A DNA stretch of 64,000 nt, taken from assembly GCF_031082295.1 (NCBI RefSeq), contig NZ_JAVHLD010000011.1, forward strand, positions 35,637 to 99,636. The letters run 5' to 3'. Below the pieces are notes generated by a model. It did not search any database. It saw only the letters and a program-made list of their open reading frames with translations, and was not told the origin of the DNA. The position numbers were made by a program, and so were the translations under genes. The DNA comes from Humidesulfovibrio sp. Lineage in GTDB: Bacteria > Desulfobacterota > Desulfovibrionia > Desulfovibrionales > Desulfovibrionaceae. Positions 46,942-56,797 of the stretch are shown piece by piece (positions within the stretch are counted from its first letter, which is position 1; the number at the start of each line of letters is the position of its first letter).

Positions 46942-47847
46942 ATGGCGGGCGGCAGTTTCTTATTATTGCCTTTGCGGAAAAGGATTCTCTCGGAGCAATT
47001 ACTGACGAACTGGCCGGATGCCGCGCTATCAGTTCTGACAGTCCTAATTGCCCATGAGAATCATGCGAAACGCATTGCCTACCCATCTCAAGAACGAATT
47101 TCCGCATTGGCAGGAATTTCAAAGCAAGCAGTCGCAGATTCCGTTGCAGCTCTCGCAAAGGCGAACTGGCTTAGTATATATACTTGTCAAATTTCTGGTG
47201 GCAGAACTCGGTTCGAATACCACATGATATATCCACAATATCAGCAAGGTGACCATTTATCTTGGCTCCGCATCGAAAACTACATCGTCTTCAATGGAAT
47301 ATGGGCGGTGATGCCACCCTCTGTCAGACGTTTATACCTCACCCTCCTCGCTCTAAGTTGGAATGAAAGGGCTGCATACATTTCAGGTGACAACCTTGGT
47401 GATTGGCAAAACACCGATATAATGCAAGGGGAATCGCGTTTTGTGCCAGTCGAACGCTTAGGCCCTGCTTATTTACAGAAACTCGCAGGGGTTGAGCCTC
47501 GGACCTTCACTAGGGCAAAAAACTGGCTGTTTGAAAACGGTTTACTCCTTGTGAACGACGAAGGCACCGCACCGCTCTCTCCAACTGACTTTTATAGAAC
47601 GGGTATACTGCTGGTCGACACTCCGACCCTAGTGGCCCAGACGGTTCTCGATCGCCTGACAAAGAAGGACAGAGCCAAAGCCAGCCCCGGAGCAATACGC
47701 TCGTTGGGGGCCATACGACGAGCAATCAGACATGAACGCCCAAGCAAGAAGACCTTGTGCACGCTCTCACAGACAGCATCCCGCACCCAGTCGGACAAAA
47801 GCGAACCGGAACAATTTTTCAAACCAGCCTCATCAACCAGACACTGA
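46942..47847 (+). CDS. Winged-helix DNA-binding protein, possible replication initiator or regulator
   Basis: 301 residues from ATG 46942; the RBS is weak, so the start is uncertain. The N-terminal 100 residues hold a helix-turn-helix (YPSQERISALAGISKQAVADSVAALAKANWL) like HTH_36 proteins of plasmids and phages. The rest (about 105-240) has a second possible winged helix (LQKLAGVEPRTFTRAKNWLFENGLLLV). The C-terminus is basic and serine-rich. AT-richer than the chromosome. Function inferred from position: an element-replication or regulatory protein. No primase or helicase motif is visible. Confidence 0.6.
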   Translation: MAGGSFLLLPLRKRILSEQLLTNWPDAALSVLTVLIAHENHAKRIAYPSQERISALAGISKQAVADSVAALAKANWLSIYTCQISGGRTRFEYHMIYPQYQQGDHLSWLRIENYIVFNGIWAVMPPSVRRLYLTLLALSWNERAAYISGDNLGDWQNTDIMQGESRFVPVERLGPAYLQKLAGVEPRTFTRAKNWLFENGLLLVNDEGTAPLSPTDFYRTGILLVDTPTLVAQTVLDRLTKKDRAKASPGAIRSLGAIRRAIRHERPSKKTLCTLSQTASRTQSDKSEPEQFFKPASSTRH

Positions 47848-47862
47848 CAAACGAGTAACTAG

Positions 47863-47884
47863 GCCACCCGTCTTTACGGGTGGA
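47863..47884. repeat. Hairpin in the gap before the terminase-like gene
   Basis: CCACCCG (47864-47870) pairs with CGGGTGG (47877-47883) around TCTTTA. It may terminate the winged-helix gene or be a remnant hairpin end of an IS200/IS605-type element; no transposase is present. Confidence 0.45.
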
Positions 47885-48019
47885 GCCCACGTCACGCTAC
47901 AGACTAGGGGCATAACTGTGTGCGCTAGGGCCAGACCGAGGAAACTGCAGCCCTTAATCCGGCTCACCTGCACCATTGCCGTCTGACTAGTTTTGTGTGC
48001 CAAACCACGGGGTTTAACC

Positions 48020-48595
48020 ATGGCAAAATCCACCCATTCATTGTCTAGGACTCCTAAGGAAGCTATTGAGTCTTCCTGTCAGCAAATAATGCGCAACATC
48101 CCCACTCCAGCATGGCCCTCGGAACAAGCATTGCGGGTGATCCACCCTAATGATAACCGATGGGCAGCCAACGACCCAAACAGACCGCTGACAATCCAAC
48201 AGCATTTGCTTGTTCGAGAATTCATGCGTGACTGCATTTTTTCAGCAGCGATGATCCGAGCGGGGTACAAAGACACAAGCAATGCCGATCGCCTTAAAAA
48301 GCGTCCTAACATAAGCAAGGCCATCAAGCGCTCACTTTTGGAGCGTCGGGACGCCTGTATAACCACCGCAGACGCAATCCTGGGCAAATTGGTGCAAATG
48401 ACGGATGTCACAATCGATGACTTTATCGACTGGAGGGGCGACAGCATCGAGCTCAAAGCGCTAGCAGACATCAACCCACAAGACCTCGCCATGGTTAAAG
48501 CCATCAAACAAGGGAAGAACAGCAGCTGGACACTCAAACTCCACGACAAGTTGGTGGTCATCGAGAAGATAATGAGGCACCTTGGGATGCTATAA
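48020..48595 (+). CDS. Terminase small subunit-like protein
   Basis: 191 residues from ATG 48020; a small AAACC/GGTTT hairpin covers the GGGGT that would serve as RBS. The segment LTIQQHLLVREFMRDCIFSAAMIRAGYKDTS and the C-terminal TLKLHDKLVVIEKIMRHLGML are characteristic of phage terminase small subunits (Terminase_2/XtmA type), which recognise packaging sites. An alternative start at 47993 adds nine residues. No large terminase, portal or capsid gene is in the element, so it either redirects a helper phage's packaging or is a remnant. Confidence 0.72.
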   Translation: MAKSTHSLSRTPKEAIESSCQQIMRNIPTPAWPSEQALRVIHPNDNRWAANDPNRPLTIQQHLLVREFMRDCIFSAAMIRAGYKDTSNADRLKKRPNISKAIKRSLLERRDACITTADAILGKLVQMTDVTIDDFIDWRGDSIELKALADINPQDLAMVKAIKQGKNSSWTLKLHDKLVVIEKIMRHLGML

Positions 48596-49024
48596 GAACT
48601 TACGACGGTCACCGTTAGCTGAAGCGGAATAGGAAACCCATCTTTCCCACCAAGCCCAGTGCTAAAACAAGTGTCGATGTTTTCATTGATTCCTCATGCC
48701 GTTGCCCCGAAAACAGGGCAATTCTACCCAAGAAAACACTTCTTAATTCTTTCGAGATTCAGGGCAACACCCATGCGTGGTCGTAACAGACCTTCTGTTC
48801 CTCTGAAGTGGAGGCGACTGACCTCAACAACACCGCCTTGAGCCCAACCCACCACACGGCCTCAGTTTAGCAACAATTCCAAGTTGATCACCTCACCATG
48901 CTTTCCATTTTCAAGTAGATTGTGTACATACCATTCCATGGCAACTCTTGGGCTGCGCCAGAGTTGAAGGCAACGGTCAAGGCAATGCCCAACACACTCG
49001 AACCAGGCAGGCCCCCCCCTCCCC
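48596..49024. other. Gap between terminase-like gene and hsdM
   Basis: 429 bp with low coding signal. One 60-codon frame (48659-48841) lacks an RBS and looks non-coding. I see no clear terminator or promoter; it should hold the promoter of the R-M operon. Confidence 0.4.
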
Positions 49025-51487
49025 ATGGCACTCAAGAAATCCGAACTCTACTCCTCCCTCTGGAAGTCCTGCGACGAGCTGCGCGGCGGCATGGATGCCA
49101 GCCAGTACAAGGATTATGTGCTGGTCCTGATGTTCGTCAAATATGTCTCTGACAAGTACGCCGGGGACCGCGACGCCCTCATCGACATCCCTGCTGGCGG
49201 CGGCTTTGCCGACATGGTGGCGGCCAAGGGCGACAAGGAGATCGGCGACCGCCTCAACAAGATCATCGGCAAGCTGGCCGACGCCAACGACAGCCTCAAG
49301 GGCGCCATCAACGTCGCGGACTTCAACGACGAGGACAAGCTCGGCAAGGGCAAGGAGATGGTGGACCGGCTGACCACGCTGGTGTCCATCTTCGAAGGCC
49401 TGGACTTTGGCCGCAACCGCGCCGATGGCGACGATCTGCTGGGGGATGCTTACGAGTACCTCATGCGCCACTTCGCCACGGAGTCGGGCAAGAGCAAGGG
49501 CCAGTTTTACACCCCGGCTGAGGTCTCCCGCGTCATGTCCATGGTCATTGAGCTGGGCCGGGCCACCAGCGGCGCACAGACCATCTACGACCCGACCTGC
49601 GGCTCCGGCTCCCTGCTGCTCAAGGCCCACGATGAGGCCAAGAACCTCACCGGGCGCGACCTCACGATCTACGGCCAGGAAATGGACAACGCCACGTCCG
49701 CCATGGCCCGCATGAACATGGTGCTGCACGGCTGCCCCACGGCGGAGATATGGCAGGCCAACAGCCTGTCCTCCCCGCACTGGGTGAACGATGACGGCAG
49801 CCTCAAGACATTCGACTTCGTGGTGGCCAATCCGCCCTTCTCGAACAAAAACTGGACCAGCGGCCTAAACGCGGCACACGACCCCTACGACCGCTTCGAA
49901 TACGGCACCCCACCCGACAAGAACGGCGACTACGCTTTCCTGCTGCACATGCTCAAAAGCATGAAGAGCACCGGCAAGGCGGCGGTGATCCTGCCCCACG
50001 GTGTGCTGTTCCGTGGCGGAGCCGAGGCCTCCATCCGCACCCGCCTCATCAAACAGGGCTTCATCAAGGGCATCATCGGCCTGCCCGCGAACCTGTTCTA
50101 CGGCACGGGAATCCCGGCCTGCATCATCGTCATGGACAAGCAGCACGCCGCCGCCCGCAAGGGCATTTTCATGATCGACGCCAGCAAGGGCTTCCTCAAG
50201 GACGGCAACAAGAACCGCCTGCGCGCCCAAGACATCCACAAGATCGTGGACGCCTTCACCCGGCTGGCGGAGCTGCCCAAGTATTCGCGCATGGTCCCGC
50301 TCAGCGAAATCGAGGGCAACGACTTCAACCTGAACCTGCCGCGCTACATCGACAGCACCGAGCCGGAGGATTTGCAGGACATCGAGGCGCACCTCAAGGG
50401 CGGCATCCCCAACCGGGACATCGACGCCTTGGCCGCCTACTGGAAGGTCTTCCCCTCTGTGCGCAAGGAGCTGTTCGCCGATGCCGACCGCCCCGGCTAC
50501 AGCCAGCTCAAGGTCGAGGCCAGCGCCATCAAGGCCGCCATCTTCGAGAATGCCGAGTTCACCGCCTTCAACCAACTGGTGACCAAACAGTTCGAGGCAT
50601 GGCAACGGCCTTCTAAGCCGTCGGTCGAGGGCATCCAGATCGGCGACAGGCCCAAGACGCTCATCGCGGAGCTTTCCGAGCGGCTGCTGGCCGACTTCCA
50701 GGCCGTGCCGCTCATCGACGCCTATGACGTGTACCAGCACCTCATGGACTACTGGGAAACGACCATGCAGGATGACGTGTACCTGCTAGTGGCCGAGGGC
50801 TGGGCCGTGGCGAACACTGTGCGCCAGCTCATCCCGAGCAAGGACAAGAACAACAAGCCCACCTACAACGAGCCGCACGATTTCGTCTTCAACAAGGTGC
50901 GCTACAAGGCGGACATCATCCCGCCCGCGCTGATCATCGCCAACTACTTCCCTTCCGAGCTGGCCGCCATTGAGGCGCTCGAGGCCCAGGCCGCCGCCTA
51001 TGCGCAGCAGCTGGACGAGCTGCGCGAGGAGCACGGCGGTGAGGACGGCCTGCTGGCGGAAGTGGTGGAGGACGGCAAAATCGCCAAGGGCAGCGTGGCC
51101 GCCCGACTCAAGGAGATCAAGCGCGACAAGGACCTGGCGGACGAGCGCGCCCAGTTGGAGGCCTACCAGGCCCTGCTGGAGCAGGAGTTCGACGCCAGCA
51201 GGAAGGCCAAGGACGCCCGCAAGGCGCTGGACGAGAAGGTCTTCGCCCAATACCCGGAACTCAGCGAGGACGAGGTGAAGATGCTGGTGGTGGAGGACAA
51301 GTGGCTGGCGACCCTGGCCGCCGCAGTGCAGGGCGAGCTGGACCGCGTGAGCCAGGCGCTCACCGGGCGCATCCGGCAGCTTGCCGACCGCTACGCCACC
51401 CCGCTGCCCCAGCTGGCGAAGGAAGTTGAAGCCCTCTCCGCCCGCGTTGGCGAACACCTCAAGAAGATGGGGTTCGCATGGAACTGA
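49025..51487 (+). CDS. hsdM: Type I restriction-modification, methyltransferase subunit HsdM
   Basis: 820 residues. An N-terminal HsdM_N helical region (LYSSLWKSCDELRGGMDASQYKDYVL) precedes the N6-adenine methylase domain: YDPTCGSGSLLLKAH (SAM-binding motif I), the catalytic NPPF at 269-272 and FKGIIGLPANLFYGTGIPACI-type segments. The C-terminal 250 residues are an added coiled-coil extension (LEAQAAAYAQQLDELREE on), making it longer than the 500-residue classic HsdM; other long HsdM proteins share this. No strong RBS precedes ATG 49025. It overlaps hsdS by 10 nt. Confidence 0.95.
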   Translation: MALKKSELYSSLWKSCDELRGGMDASQYKDYVLVLMFVKYVSDKYAGDRDALIDIPAGGGFADMVAAKGDKEIGDRLNKIIGKLADANDSLKGAINVADFNDEDKLGKGKEMVDRLTTLVSIFEGLDFGRNRADGDDLLGDAYEYLMRHFATESGKSKGQFYTPAEVSRVMSMVIELGRATSGAQTIYDPTCGSGSLLLKAHDEAKNLTGRDLTIYGQEMDNATSAMARMNMVLHGCPTAEIWQANSLSSPHWVNDDGSLKTFDFVVANPPFSNKNWTSGLNAAHDPYDRFEYGTPPDKNGDYAFLLHMLKSMKSTGKAAVILPHGVLFRGGAEASIRTRLIKQGFIKGIIGLPANLFYGTGIPACIIVMDKQHAAARKGIFMIDASKGFLKDGNKNRLRAQDIHKIVDAFTRLAELPKYSRMVPLSEIEGNDFNLNLPRYIDSTEPEDLQDIEAHLKGGIPNRDIDALAAYWKVFPSVRKELFADADRPGYSQLKVEASAIKAAIFENAEFTAFNQLVTKQFEAWQRPSKPSVEGIQIGDRPKTLIAELSERLLADFQAVPLIDAYDVYQHLMDYWETTMQDDVYLLVAEGWAVANTVRQLIPSKDKNNKPTYNEPHDFVFNKVRYKADIIPPALIIANYFPSELAAIEALEAQAAAYAQQLDELREEHGGEDGLLAEVVEDGKIAKGSVAARLKEIKRDKDLADERAQLEAYQALLEQEFDASRKAKDARKALDEKVFAQYPELSEDEVKMLVVEDKWLATLAAAVQGELDRVSQALTGRIRQLADRYATPLPQLAKEVEALSARVGEHLKKMGFAWN

Positions 51488-52698
51488 AGCCGGGCTACAA
51501 GCGCACCGAGGTCGGGGTGATCCCCGAGGAGTGGGAGGTTAAGTCTTTTGCAGAACTTGCCATACTCGAACGCGGAAAATTCTCCGCACGCCCGCGAAAC
51601 GACCCCAAGTATTATGGAGGGGATATTCCCTTTATCCAAACGGGCGACGTCACCAACTCGGCAGGCTATATCACCAGCTATTCACAAACCTTAAATGATG
51701 CTGGGCTTAAAGTCAGCAAGCTGTTTCCTCAAGGAACTCTCTTCTTCACTATAGCTGCAAACATTGGCGACTTGGGTTTCGCAGCTTTCAGCACAGCTTG
51801 CCCAGACAGCCTAATCGCCATCACGACAAATAGCTCAACGGATGTTGAGTGGCTATTTCATGAGCTGAAGTCTAAAAAGAGCACCTTTGAGCAACTCGCG
51901 ACGCAAAATGCACAGTTAAACATCAATCTCGAAAAATTGCGCCCTTTCGCGCTCCCTCGCCCTCCCCTCCCCGAACAGCGCGCCATTGCCGCCGCGCTCT
52001 CGGACGTGGACGCCCTGATCGCCAAGCTCGACCAACTCCTCACCAAGAAGCGCGACCTCAAGCAGGCCGCCATGCAGCAGCTACTCACCGGCAAGAGGCG
52101 GCTGCCGGGGTTCAGCGGGGAATGGGAGGAAAAGAGGCTGGGGGATGCACTGGAAAGGATCGTTGGAGGAGGTACACCGAGCCGCTCTAACCCCGCATAC
52201 TGGGGCGGAGAAATCCCGTGGGTTACAGTCAAAGATTTTACGACCTTCAACCCACTGGCAACTCAAGAATACATCACTTCAGAGGGATTAAAATCCAGTG
52301 CTTCAAACCTCATTCCTCACGGCACCATAATTACCTCAACTCGTATGGCGCTTGGGAAGGCTGTGATCTACGAAGTTGATGTGAGCATCAATCAGGATCT
52401 TAAGGCTCTTTTCCCAAAACCTACCATCAATACGATGTTCCTCTGCTACTGGTTCGAGTACAACGCTTCACTCATAGAAGAACTGGGGAGTGGGAGCACT
52501 GTCAAAGGAATTTCACTACCAGACCTCAAAAGCATACCATTCAGTCTAGCATCCGTGGCTGAACAAACCGCCATCGCAGCCGTCCTGTCCGACATGGACG
52601 CCGAGATCGCGGAGCTGGAGGCGCGGCGCGACAAGACCCGCGCCCTAAAGCAGGGCATGATGCAGGAGCTTTTGACCGGGCGCATACGCCTCGTGTAA
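51478..52698 (+). CDS. hsdS: Type I restriction-modification, specificity subunit HsdS
   Basis: 406 residues. Two target-recognition domains (about 15-170 and 210-365) are each followed by a conserved helical spacer: PPLPEQRAIAAALSDVDALIAKLDQLLTK and SVAEQTAIAAVLSDMDAEIAELEARR. Base composition within the two TRDs is more AT-rich than in the spacers, the usual sign of TRD exchange. Binds DNA and sets the split recognition sequence for HsdM and HsdR. Overlaps hsdM by 10 nt. Confidence 0.95.
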   Translation: MELKPGYKRTEVGVIPEEWEVKSFAELAILERGKFSARPRNDPKYYGGDIPFIQTGDVTNSAGYITSYSQTLNDAGLKVSKLFPQGTLFFTIAANIGDLGFAAFSTACPDSLIAITTNSSTDVEWLFHELKSKKSTFEQLATQNAQLNINLEKLRPFALPRPPLPEQRAIAAALSDVDALIAKLDQLLTKKRDLKQAAMQQLLTGKRRLPGFSGEWEEKRLGDALERIVGGGTPSRSNPAYWGGEIPWVTVKDFTTFNPLATQEYITSEGLKSSASNLIPHGTIITSTRMALGKAVIYEVDVSINQDLKALFPKPTINTMFLCYWFEYNASLIEELGSGSTVKGISLPDLKSIPFSLASVAEQTAIAAVLSDMDAEIAELEARRDKTRALKQGMMQELLTGRIRLV

Positions 52699-52750
52699 GC
52701 GGCCCAGGAGTCCCGACCACCGTCCACCCCACGACGCAAGGGAGAGCCAC

Positions 52751-53677
52751 GTGAAGAACTACTACAGGGTCATGTTGGGCAAGCAGAGCGCACACGCCGC
52801 CGAGTGTTTCAGCGGCAACTACATCGGCGCGGACTTCGGCATCGCCGAGGACCTGACCGGGCAGCTGCCCGACGAGTGGCGCGCCTTCAACAAGGCCTTC
52901 ATCCCCAAGTACCTGGCGCTGTACCCCGACAAGTCAAAAATCTCAGCCGGGCTGGCCTGCGGCGCGCTGTGGACGGTAGCCAAGGGCATCCACAAGGGCG
53001 ACATCGTGCTCTGCCCGGACGGCTCCGGCGTGTACCACGTGGGTGAGGTGATCGGGGACTACTCCTACACGTCAGGCCAGGACCTGCCCCACCGCCGCCC
53101 GGTGCGCTGGCTGGACTGTGTCATCGATCGTTCCGCCATGAGCGAGAGCCTGCGGAACTCCGCCGGGTCCATCGGCACCGTAAGTAGCATCTCCGGCCAC
53201 CGCGACGAGATCGAGCGCTTTCTTGATGCCCAGGCCGCGCCTAGGCTCATTTCTACCGACGAGACCGTGGACGACCCGGCTGCCTTTGCCATGGAGAAGC
53301 ACCTGGAGGACTTCCTGGTGCAGAACTAGGAGCAGACCGAGCTGGGCAAGGTCTTCGACATCTTCCAGGACGACGGCGAGCGCAAGGGCCAGCAGTACCC
53401 CACTGACACCGGCCCCATCGACATCCTGGCCATCAGCAAGGACAAAAAGCAGTTGCTCGTGGTGGAACTCAAAAAAGGCCGCGCCAGCGACGTGGTAGTG
53501 GGCCAGACCCTGCGCTACATGGGCTTCGTGGCCCAGGAACTGGCCGAGCCGGGCCAAACAACGCGGGGCGTCATCATCGCCCTGGGCGACGACCAGCGCA
53601 TCCGCCGCGCCTTGGCCGTGGCGCCGAACATCGACTTCTACCGGTACCAAGTGAGCTTTAAACTCCTGAAGGGGTAG
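52751..53677 (+). pseudogene. DUF91/NucS-like nuclease gene with an in-frame amber codon
   Basis: A single open frame from ATG 52751 to 53677 is interrupted only by TAG at 53327-53329 (codon 193 of 309). Upstream part: KNYYRVMLGKQSAHAAECF and a beta-rich region; it ends FLVQN before the TAG. Downstream part: EQTELGKVFDIFQDDGE and a PD-(D/E)xK nuclease core with DTGPIDILAI and LLVVELKKGRASD. In homologues I recall, a Trp stands where the TAG is (W then EQTELG), so TGG to TAG is the simplest change. The gene is probably inactive, but an intact reading either side suggests a recent event or read-through. It lies between hsdS and hsdR. Confidence 0.8.
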
Positions 53678-53680
53678 CCC

Positions 53681-56600
53681 ATGAGCACCGTCGGCCAAAT
53701 CGAAAAGAAGACCCAACAGCGCGTCATCAAGCTGTTCCAAGAGCGCCTGGGGTACGACTACCTGGGCAACTGGATCGACCGCGCGGGCAACGCCAACATC
53801 GAGCAGGAGTATCTCACGGCCTGGCTGGAGCAGCAGGGTGTCAGCGGCACGCTCATCAGCCGGGCGCTGCACAAGCTGCTCACAGTGGCGGGCGACACCA
53901 GCAAGCACCTCTACGACCGCAACAGGGCCGTCTACGAGATGCTGCGCTACGGCGTGAATGTGCAGCCCGGCGCGGGCGAGAACCACGTCACGGTCTGGCT
54001 CATCGACTGGAAGCACCCGGAGAACAACCACTTCGCCATTGCCGAAGAGGTGACGGTTAAGGGCGCGGACGCCAAGGCCAGCACCAAGCGCCCGGACATC
54101 GTGCTCTACGTCAACGGCATCGCCCTGGGCGTGCTGGAGCTGAAGCGCTCCACCGTGTCCATGGCCGAGGGCATCCGCCAGAACCTGGACAACCAGAAGA
54201 AGTCCTTCATCCAGCCCTTCTTCTCCACCATGCAATGGATCATGGCGGGCAACGACTCCCAAGGCCTGCGCTACGGCACCATCGAGACCCCGGAAAAGTA
54301 CTACCTCCAGTGGGTCGAGGACACCGGTCCCCATTCCAGCGAGACGAACCTGCTGGACCGCCACCTCTTGCAGCTGTGCGAGAAGACGCGCTTACTGGAG
54401 CTGATCCACGACTTCGTGGTGTTCGACGCCGGGACCAAGAAAGTCTGCCGCCAAAACCAATATTTCGGCGTAAAGGCCGCACAGGACGCGCTACACGGGC
54501 GCGAAGGCGGCATCATCTGGCACACGCAGGGCAGCGGCAAGTCGCTCACCATGGTCTGGCTGGCCAAGTGGATACGCGAGCACAACCCGGCTGCACGGGT
54601 GCTCATCATCACCGACCGCACCGAGCTGGACGAGCAGATCGAGAAGGTCTTCAAGGGTGTCCACGAGGACATCTACCGCACCTCAAGCGGCGCGGACCTC
54701 GTGGCCCAGCTCAATGCGCTCGACAAGTCCTTGCTCTGCTCACTCATCCACAAATTCGGCGGCAAGGACAACAGCAGCGAGGAGAACGACGAGGGGACCA
54801 AGGAATTCATCAAGGCCATCCAGGCCCTGCCGCCAGACTTCAAGGCCAAGGGCGACATCCATGTGTTCGTGGACGAGTGCCACCGCACGCAGTCCGGCGA
54901 TCTGCACCGGGCCATGAAGACGCTGCTACCGAACGCGCTGTTCATCGGCTTCACTGGCACGCCCCTGCTCAAGGCGGACAAGCAGAAGAGCATCGAGGTC
55001 TTTGGCCGCTACATCCACACCTACAAGTTCGACCAGGCCGTTCGCGAAGGTGTGGTGTTGGACCTGCGCTACGAGGCGCGGGACATCGACCAGTCGCTTT
55101 CCAGCCCGAACAAGATTGATGAATGGTTCGAAATCAAGACCCAGGGCCTGAACGATAACGCCAAAGCGCAGCTGAAGGCGAAGTGGGGGACCATGCAGCG
55201 GGTGCTTTCCAGCCAAGACAGGTTGGGAAAAATCGTCGCTGATATCCTCATCGACATGAACAAGAAGCCCCGTCTGATGGATGGCCACGGCAACGCGATG
55301 TTAGTTGCTGGCAGCATCTTCGAGGCGTGCAAATTTTACGAGCTGTTCGCCAAGGGCGAGCTGAAGGGCAAGTGCGCCATTGTCACCAGTTACGCGCCCT
55401 CGGTGGCAGACACCAAGGGCGAAGCCACGGGCGAAGGCGATACCGACAACCTGCTCAAGTATGCCGTGTACTCCCAGATGCTGGCCGACTGGTTCAACGA
55501 GCCAGTGGAAAAAGCCGTCAGCAAGGTCGAGCGGTTTGAGCTGGAGGTGAAGAAGAAGTTCATCGACGAGCCTGGGCAGATGAAGCTCCTGATCGTGGTG
55601 GACAAGCTCCTCACCGGCTTTGACGCGCCCTCCGCCACCTACCTCTACATCGACAAGCAGATGCGCGACCATGGCCTGTTCCAGGCCATCTGCCGCGTGA
55701 ACCGGCTGGACGGCGACTCAAAGGAATACGGATACATCGTCGACTACAAAGATCTCTTCAAGAGCCTGGAAGGGGCGGTTCAGGACTACACCAGCGAAGC
55801 GCTTGATGGGTACGACAAGGACGACGTGAAGGGCCTGCTGGAGAACCGCCTGGAACATGCGCGGGAGGACCTGGAAGAGGCCCGCGAGGCGGTGAAAGCC
55901 CTCTGTGAACCAGTGGAAGCCCCCAAAAGCTTGGAGGCATACTTCCACTACTTCTGCGCCAAGGAGTCCGGGAACGCTGAGCAGCTCAAGGACAACGAAC
56001 CGCTACGCCTGAAGCTCTACAAATTCGTGGCGGCACTCCTGCGAGCCTACGCGAGTATCGCCAACGAACTGGCCGAGGCAGGCTATAGCCCGGCGGAAAT
56101 CCAAATCATCAAGGATGAGGTGGACCACTTCAGCAAGGTTCGTGACGCCGTACGCCTGCATAGTGCAGACTACATTGACCTCAAGGTATTTGAACCAGCC
56201 ATGCGCCACCTCATCGACACGTACATCCGCGCCGAGGAGAGCGAAAAGATCTCCGCCTTCGACGACATGAGCCTGATCCAGCTCATCGTTGATCGCGGCC
56301 CGGACGCGGTGGAGCAGTTGCCGAAGAGCATCCAGAAGAGTGAGGGGGCGGTTGCCGAAACCATCGAAAACAATGTCCGCAAGCTCATCATCAACGAGGC
56401 CCCAGTGGACCCGGCCTACTATGAGAAGATGTCCACGCTGCTGGACGCACTGATTGAGCAAAGGCGGACGGGGGTGCTGAACTACAAGCAGTACCTCGCC
56501 AAGATCGCCACTTTGACGCAGCAGGCCAACACGCCAGGGGGAAGCCCAGGCGGCTATCCCACGACGGTGAAGACCACAGCACAACGTGCGCTCTACAACA

Positions 56601-56797
56601 ACCTGGGCCGAAACGAAGCGCAGGCCTTGGCGGTGGATGCTGCCATCCTGGCCGAAATTCAGGATGACTGGCAAAACCACTCCGGCAAGACCAAAAAAGT
56701 CCGCAATGCTATCCGAGGCATCCTTGGGGATGATGACCTGACGAATCATATCGTCGAACTTGCGAAGCATCAGAATGACTACCGCAGCGCTTCCTAA
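53681..56797 (+). CDS. hsdR: Type I restriction-modification, restriction subunit HsdR
   Basis: 1038 residues (AAGGGGT before ATG 53681). N-terminal PD-(D/E)xK nuclease region with RPDIVLYVNGIALGVLELKR; SF2 translocase with Walker A QGSGKSLTM (K287), DECHRTQ Walker B (398 on), FTGTPLL motif III and a VVDKLLTGFDAPSATYLYID motif region. The C-terminal 300 residues are helical and bind HsdM. ATP-driven DNA translocation and cleavage. Its start is 3 nt after the interrupted nuclease frame; the end overlaps the YgjP-like gene by 23 nt. Confidence 0.96.
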   Translation: MSTVGQIEKKTQQRVIKLFQERLGYDYLGNWIDRAGNANIEQEYLTAWLEQQGVSGTLISRALHKLLTVAGDTSKHLYDRNRAVYEMLRYGVNVQPGAGENHVTVWLIDWKHPENNHFAIAEEVTVKGADAKASTKRPDIVLYVNGIALGVLELKRSTVSMAEGIRQNLDNQKKSFIQPFFSTMQWIMAGNDSQGLRYGTIETPEKYYLQWVEDTGPHSSETNLLDRHLLQLCEKTRLLELIHDFVVFDAGTKKVCRQNQYFGVKAAQDALHGREGGIIWHTQGSGKSLTMVWLAKWIREHNPAARVLIITDRTELDEQIEKVFKGVHEDIYRTSSGADLVAQLNALDKSLLCSLIHKFGGKDNSSEENDEGTKEFIKAIQALPPDFKAKGDIHVFVDECHRTQSGDLHRAMKTLLPNALFIGFTGTPLLKADKQKSIEVFGRYIHTYKFDQAVREGVVLDLRYEARDIDQSLSSPNKIDEWFEIKTQGLNDNAKAQLKAKWGTMQRVLSSQDRLGKIVADILIDMNKKPRLMDGHGNAMLVAGSIFEACKFYELFAKGELKGKCAIVTSYAPSVADTKGEATGEGDTDNLLKYAVYSQMLADWFNEPVEKAVSKVERFELEVKKKFIDEPGQMKLLIVVDKLLTGFDAPSATYLYIDKQMRDHGLFQAICRVNRLDGDSKEYGYIVDYKDLFKSLEGAVQDYTSEALDGYDKDDVKGLLENRLEHAREDLEEAREAVKALCEPVEAPKSLEAYFHYFCAKESGNAEQLKDNEPLRLKLYKFVAALLRAYASIANELAEAGYSPAEIQIIKDEVDHFSKVRDAVRLHSADYIDLKVFEPAMRHLIDTYIRAEESEKISAFDDMSLIQLIVDRGPDAVEQLPKSIQKSEGAVAETIENNVRKLIINEAPVDPAYYEKMSTLLDALIEQRRTGVLNYKQYLAKIATLTQQANTPGGSPGGYPTTVKTTAQRALYNNLGRNEAQALAVDAAILAEIQDDWQNHSGKTKKVRNAIRGILGDDDLTNHIVELAKHQNDYRSAS

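Noticed and set aside
48659..48841. 60-codon frame before hsdM
   Set aside because: No RBS and no coding character.
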